Origin: Torreya grandis
Taxonomy: Eukaryota > Streptophyta > Pinopsida > Cupressales > Taxaceae
NCBI GenBank assembly: GCA_037957365.1
Contig: JARHVA010003263.1
Span: 1,011,001 to 1,075,000 of the forward strand
DNA length: 64,000 nt
Direction: 5' to 3'
This document shows positions 59,151 to 64,000 of this stretch, in pieces. A program made the position numbers and the translations under genes. Positions within the stretch are counted from its first letter, which is position 1; each line of letters opens with the position of its first letter. The notes beneath the pieces are model-generated. The model was not told the origin of the DNA. It made no database searches and saw only the letters and a list, made by a program, of their open reading frames with translations.

Positions 59151-60484
59151 ATTCAACCCAAGAGCTACATCGCTACCATTCTTTTTATCTTAGCTGTTTC
59201 AATTCAATCGGAACCACATTTCCATTTCAGTCAAGGATTTCAACGAACTCATAAAACCCCTCTATTGACAAACTCCATCTGCTTTTTAATCTGAATTATC
59301 AAATATTTGGACTAAAATAGAATGTAACTCTGATCTTCTCGATGATTCAGTCAGCTATAACTACACCAAGAAAACAAGTTATTATGGTGTCAAAATACAA
59401 TAATTATATGACTTATCTAAATTTCATCGATCCTGAAGAAATCAATTTGTATATGAAATGCTTAATCACTTCCCATAAATGCTTCCATTCACCCACGACT
59501 CAAAGACATTTTGTATACAGATCTATATTGTTGATAGTTCGTAAAGTTGTAAATTTTGAATGCAAAGCTTCTCTTTGACGTGGACAAAATTATCTTACTT
59601 AAACCTGACTCTACAAGGAACATAAACAAGCTTAATGGATTGAATCATTCCCGATCAAAACATAAGAATTTATCTTTGATTATAATACAACCATAGTTTT
59701 GAAATCCTTTATCAATGATCAAACAGAACCTATATCGAAATAATTAAAAATTTCATACTCATGGACTATCACAAAATTTGATTAACATATTTGAACACTT
59801 AATTAATCTCCAAACCGTGGATTCCATGCATCTTTAATGTCGAGGATATGATCCATAAAAGTATATAAACTTCATCTTTATTAATCAATTTATATACATA
59901 ATATACTCCTTACAGGCCTAAAGGCCTCTACTTATCTCTACCATGCATTCACTCCTTTCTAACCACTCATCCACAACTCATATTTACTCAATTCTGCATC
60001 CTCCTTTTATTTCATGTAGCTGGATTTATTTAGTCTCTCCCTTCCTACTTTATCTACTTTACTCACTCGTCCTCATACTAATAAATTTCCTTTTATTGGA
60101 CTTTGCCAAGTTTTTTGTTCGATGATGGTTATCATCCTGAATATAGTCTTTGTTTGGTTTGGCCTTAAAATAAGACCAAATTTCTCTCGTTCACCCTTAT
60201 CTTCATATCTTTTCTAGTCTTCTTCCAACGTAGAATTGAAATCTCATGAAGAAGTTGAGATATCTTTAGCAATAAAAATGCTTAAGATAATATCCACATC
60301 ATCTCCAAAAACTTCTAAGCTTTATACCTTTTTATGTATGACCATACCCTTCGCTTTAAAAATCATATACAAACATATTTATATATAAACATTGAATAAT
60401 TTTTTATGCTCTTTCATCAAACTCCCTTGGTGGGAAAATATTTGAGATCCTTCTCAAATTCAATGTCTTGTTCTTTCATCTTTT
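59151..60484 (-). other. 3' interior of the non-autonomous element, no domain
   Basis: No recognisable gene. A perfect hairpin, AGGCCT-AA-AGGCCT type (~59914-59928), is the most structured site; a similar hairpin lies in the interior of the ~4.9 kb element near 21832. Plus-strand frames here are short and unrelated to each other. Confidence 0.5.
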
Positions 60485-61306
60485 CTAATTTCTTAGCTTC
60501 TCTATTTGTTCTTTTCTTATTTTTCTTGATTCCAAGTCTTCTTCAACTAATTGCTCATATAGATGAACATGTAATTCTACTCCATGCTTTGTCTTCTTTG
60601 TAACTGGATCCTCCAAGATAAGGATTCTTCTTTGGCTCTTCTCAAGAAATCCTTGCTCAAATTTCTCCAACTCTTCACAAAAACCTGTACATATACAATT
60701 CAACAAATTGTCAATTACAAAAACTTGAGACTCTTGGGCCTCATTAAATCCTTCTTGTCTTCTTGCTTTATTTGACTTGTTCTCAATCTTTACAAACTTC
60801 TTAATTTCTATTTTAGAATAGAATTCTCCTTCAATAGCTGCTTCTTTGTTTATGGCATGCTCCAAGAGTGCTAACTCATTCTTCAACTGCTCCTCACTAA
60901 TGTAGACAAATGGTTCATTTGATGGCAAATATTGTATCCCAAAGCATTCTTCCAAGTCTTCAATTATATTCATATAGTCTTCATCAAGAGTTAACGCTTC
61001 ACAATGAGCCTCCTCTCCATCTTCTTCTTCATTTATGTGTCCATTCATTGACTCAATGTCTTCATTTTCATCTACAACTTGTGTACTTGCATTCAAAACA
61101 TCAAAAGCAATGTCAAAAACAAAAACTTGGGTTTTATCCTCCATAGTGATCTTCCTTAGCTCTTCCTTCAATTGCTTTCTTAGTAATTTCTTCATCCTCT
61201 TTCTCCTTTTTGCAATCACTTTGACTGGCCACTTCATTTTTTTCTTCTTCATTACCCATCCATACCATGGGTTTTCACCTTGCATTAGTTCCATCATGAG
61301 CTCCAT
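60485..61306 (-). CDS. 273-codon ORF, charged coiled-coil protein, family not recognised
   Basis: The longest intact frame in the window. Order: a Lys/Arg-rich basic N-part (VMKKKKMKWPVKVIAKRRKR, LLRKQLKEELRKI; residues ~19-52), a short hydrophobic stretch VFVFDIAFDVL (~61-71), an acidic part (INEEEDGEEAHCEALTLDED, ~92-111), then helical, charged segments (EEQLKNELALLEHAINKEAA; EELEKFEQGFLEKSQRRILI) and a charged end. No zinc knuckle, gag, protease or RT motif. It lies where gag would be in this minus-strand element. The same frame is readable upstream (MEQGEIDLLEKIEMVNRVME near 61490) but crosses three TAG/TAA codons, so the original protein was longer. It may be a captured host gene fragment or a highly diverged gag; chance opening of purine-rich DNA is less likely over 273 codons but not excluded. 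Confidence 0.55.
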   Translation of the reverse strand: MELMMELMQGENPWYGWVMKKKKMKWPVKVIAKRRKRMKKLLRKQLKEELRKITMEDKTQVFVFDIAFDVLNASTQVVDENEDIESMNGHINEEEDGEEAHCEALTLDEDYMNIIEDLEECFGIQYLPSNEPFVYISEEQLKNELALLEHAINKEAAIEGEFYSKIEIKKFVKIENKSNKARRQEGFNEAQESQVFVIDNLLNCICTGFCEELEKFEQGFLEKSQRRILILEDPVTKKTKHGVELHVHLYEQLVEEDLESRKIRKEQIEKLRN

Positions 61307-62223
61307 TTATATTAACTTTTGTTTAATCTCTCTTACTTATTTCTCATACTCTTCTCTCTATTTTCTCTTCCTCATCTCCCTTTCTCTCTTCTGCTTCTCT
61401 CTCATCTTCTGGTTCTTTACTTTAGGTAGTATTTCCATTACTCTGTTTACCATTTCTATTTTTTCTAGCAAGTCTATCTCACCTTGCTCCATTATCTCAT
61501 CCAAGTCTCTTTCACCTTGGCTTCTTGATAATCTACTTTCTTCTTCTTAGTCTCACTTAAGTATATTCCACCTTAGTCTTTTGACTTTTATCCAAGCTTA
61601 CCTTTTTACCTTGGATTCACCTTTTCTTTTGAACAACCTCTTGTCATCTACCAGTTGTGCTAACTCTTTACTGCCTTCTTGACTTTCCAATTTTCTCCTT
61701 ATGCTTCTCCAATTTTCAACACCTCAACAAACCATACAAATAATCAATTGATACTGAAAGATATTGAACAACCAAATTTTACCTTAGTACTAGAATGTTA
61801 ACAAGCCACCTCCACCATATATGCCTAATATATCAGAATCCCCACTCAAATCAAAGGAGTGATACAGACATATAATCCTATCAAGCATTCAACACTATGC
61901 TTCTGATTGCTTCAACATCTATATCCACTCTTATTTTTGCAACACCGCTTAAAACTTTGACACTTTGTCAATTCAATCAATAAATTTTAAAAGCTATCTC
62001 ATGTTGTACTCAAAACAATGGATTTTGTTACTATTAAAACCACAACCCAATTTATTCCTGATCCAAGAGATTTTATAACTCTTTACCTTCTTCTTTAAGC
62101 CTTCTTTGGCTTTTATCCTTTCACAAGCCTCAATGGATTTGGCTTCCTTGATCCTCTTTCCTTTTCAATCCCTGCAAAACCTTCAAACAACAAAAATATT
62201 GTTTTTTTTTCAATAGCTCTCAG
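61307..62223 (-). other. 5' interior of the non-autonomous element
   Basis: Leader plus the decayed upstream end of the ORF (61307-~61550, with in-frame TAG and two TAA). The plus-strand frame at 61035-61550 is the antisense shadow of this purine-rich region. From ~61600 to the PBS nothing coding is recognised. Confidence 0.5.
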
Positions 62224-62235
62224 GCTTTGATACCA
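62217..62235 (-). other. initiator-Met-type PBS
   Basis: Sense TGGTATCAAAGCCTGAGAG starts three bases after the 5' LTR end. The first 11-12 bases match the initiator methionine tRNA complement used by plant Copia elements (TGGTATCAGAGC) with one change. Confidence 0.85.
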
Positions 62236-62238
62236 AAA

Positions 62239-63073
62239 TGATGGCTTCCATAGGATTAATTAAATTCAAATCTTTCAACTTTGTATTGATTCGAATATGC
62301 CTTAATTTTACTTCTTGACCAATCTTTAGTCAACAACCTTTAATTATAAATGCAATTATTCTTATTAGAATAATTTTATTCTCTAAATATATTGGTCTCA
62401 ACAAGAATCATATGCTTGTTATTTTCAGTCCTCTAACTTCAAAATTTAAGTTTTATTCATCAATTTGGTTTACACCATGACCAATGTACTGGCAGAGTTT
62501 GTCACAGGAATAAGAAAGATGAATCTAACTGAATCCTTATAAAACATTTCTTTATTCAATTAGTGATTCACACTATTTTTTAGTGTATCTATTTGAATTT
62601 ATTGACCATATATAATCTGTATCTCCAAACTAATTTCTACCTTAGTTCTTTTCTTACAAATCTGCCATTTATCTTTAGGCTTCTGAATGACTTTCAAGGT
62701 CAGAACCAATCGCTTCTCCTAGTCATTAAATATAATATTATATATAAAAATAATGTTTATTTATCTTGACACTTTCATAACCTATGGCCATATTAAAGCG
62801 TTGGTTGTGCATGGTATTAAACAATTTCATATTCCATATGCGTTGTATAAGTAGTTATTAAATCAAGACACCTTACACATTATCTAATACTTATCAAAGA
62901 AATATTATGCATTGGATCAATTAAACCATTGTCTAAAAACATCTATAATTACTTAGTATTCATTCACCATACCTAAGCATGATGCTCTTCCATATTATAT
63001 TTGAATGGATTTGCAAAACCACTCAAACCTCTAGGAGTAGGCCTTTCATCTAACAACATTAACATTATTGGCA
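62239..63073 (-). repeat. 5' LTR of the 4.8 kb non-autonomous element
   Basis: About 835 bp, collinear with 58291-59131. The outer end is damaged: ATTGGCATCTA where the partner has TCGCCATATCA, so the right boundary is good to within about 5 bases and no target duplication can be confirmed. Confidence 0.88.
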
Positions 63074-64000
63074 TCTATTTTATAGGTGTTATACATATCA
63101 AATCAAGATTTGCCTAAAATAATTCACCTACAAATAGGGGCAAACAAGCCTAAATTTTTAGATCTAGTGCACAATCTATTTGGACAAAGTCAAAATAGCA
63201 TACAATAATACATTACGACCTTGTCTGCCTTTTGCAGCCTTATCCCAATATATAAAGAATATATATTTTCTAATGCATCCATTTTTCTAGGTCATTTAAA
63301 TTAGTCACCACTTACAAAAAATTAACATAGTCTGAGTTAATCTACTTTGCAAGGATAATTCTACAACCCTAGTCATATTTTTTACTTTTAGTAATGTACG
63401 ACTTCTATAAATTATGTATATCTAGATATTTATTTCATTCTAATTTATTTAAAATTTTGTATCAAATTCTGGGAGAGGAATGAGGGACATGGGAATGGCT
63501 GAGCTATCCTCAAAAAACCCTGTATTGACTAAATGTTGCCTACATACCCTGAATGCCTCAAGTTGATGTAGTTATCCATATATGTAAGAACATGTAAATG
63601 CATATATCAAGATTTGATTAGAATGACTAAAAAATGATTCCCTCAACCTGAAATAAAAAATGGTTAGACTTAGATAAGGACTGTGGTATTATAGCAAAAT
63701 TGTAATAGCAGTCTTTACTCAGAACATAGATGTTTTTAAAATCATAAAATAAATGTTTTGGTTAATGAGAGCTAGTTTGTTCAAGTGTGACTCTTGATGT
63801 GATTTTATATGAGAATATTTATAATATTTCTAATAACCAGCCCATTGGTTTGTATGAAGAGACACTATGAATTGGGTCACTTTGAAAATATGATCGTTAG
63901 AGCACTGGAGACATGTTCTCACTACTAGATAAGGTTAAAGTGCATCCTTGTCTAACTAGTGCACTCTTGTCCAATAGGTATAGATGCTTCTAAAACCAAA
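63074..64000. other. right end of window, no gene found
   Basis: A+T-rich. A stem-loop-like motif at 63536-63579 (tgttgcctacataccctgaa ... ttgatgtagttatcc) matches 47197-47246. Words like agtgcac and ctagtgcactcttgtcc occur at 63930-63975. This may be the leader or LTR of another Tat-type element continuing beyond the window. Confidence 0.4.

Larger units (their letters stand above)
58291..63073 (-). mobile_element. non-autonomous LTR retrotransposon, ~4.8 kb, with one unrelated ORF
   Basis: Two closely similar LTRs (58291-59131 and 62239-~63073) flank 3.1 kb. Left of the right LTR, after three bases, the sense strand reads TGGTATCAAAGCCTGAGAGC, an excellent initiator-Met-type PBS, so the element runs on the minus strand. 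Next to the left LTR is a polypurine run. The interior has no gag, protease, RT or integrase, only a purine-rich region with a 273-codon ORF. Such structures (large internal region, no pol) are known as LARD-like or gene-carrying non-autonomous elements, which move with enzymes supplied by others, here most likely Copia elements given the PBS. The LTRs appear less diverged than those of the gypsy elements in the window. Confidence 0.82.

Noticed and set aside
59914..59928. Rho-independent-type terminator
   Set aside because: A perfect GC hairpin occurs but the context is a plant retroelement and no bacterial gene is present.
61035..61550. 171-codon plus-strand frame rich in Ser/Phe/Leu
   Set aside because: Antisense shadow of the purine-rich ORF on the minus strand; composition is what CT-rich DNA gives by chance.
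58217..63100. Target duplication ataggtgt... around the non-autonomous element
   Set aside because: The matching words lie 60 bp outside the left LTR and just outside the right LTR, so they do not fit a simple 5-bp duplication.
1..64000. tRNA or rRNA genes
   Set aside because: No cloverleaf with conserved A/B boxes or rRNA core sequence was seen by eye; only tRNA-complementary primer sites in the elements.

Overview
The window is plant nuclear intergenic DNA, A+T-rich and built almost entirely from old, nested retrotransposons. I see no intact host gene, rRNA, tRNA, CRISPR array or bacterial-type operon. Tat- and Athila-type Ty3/gypsy elements, an L1-type LINE with an RVT zinc-binding domain, and reading frames broken mostly by TAG/TAA at glutamine positions point to a seed plant with a large, methylated, slowly purged genome (a gymnosperm would fit). 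The species cannot be fixed from the sequence.

Layout. (1) 578-17093, minus strand: a 16.5 kb Tat-type Ty3/gypsy element with two ~1.03 kb LTRs, PBS, PPT and a 4/5-matching target duplication. It carries decayed gag, protease, RT, a double RNase H and integrase. Its 3' non-coding region has hairpin repeats, a 32-bp tandem repeat and an inserted 622-bp solo LTR. (2) 17094-19926: a cluster of 18-bp dyads, then the remnant of an unrecognised spliced gene. (3) 19927-~24845: a pair of ~1.5 kb direct repeats around ~1.9 kb of pyrimidine-rich DNA, read as a non-autonomous LTR element. A Copia-like LTR fragment follows. (4) ~28.7-33.5 kb, minus: pol of a second Tat-type element without a recognisable gag or paired LTRs. 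(5) 34226-47018, minus: a 12.8 kb Athila-like element, complete in structure (LTRs, TSD 4/5, Asp-type PBS, PPT, gag, PR, RT, RH, INT and an extra 3' ORF) but dead. (6) 47019-58290: degraded repeats, a direct-repeat pair (~49.86 and ~57.07 kb), two opposite-facing LINE fragments and the most A+T-rich, least repeat-like DNA of the window. (7) 58291-~63073, minus: a 4.8 kb non-autonomous LTR element with an initiator-Met-type PBS and one unrecognised 273-codon charged ORF in place of gag-pol.

How it fits together: nothing here works as a host pathway. The retroelement genes would once have acted as gag particle, protease, RT/RNase H and integrase sets. All three pol genes have stops, frameshifts and altered catalytic residues, so mobility today would need help in trans. 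The items most worth follow-up are the captured-looking ORF at 60485-61306, the hairpin-unit arrays, the RT/RNase H template-switch rearrangement at 7190-7616, the 18-bp dyad cluster, and the spliced gene relic at ~18.6-19.7 kb.
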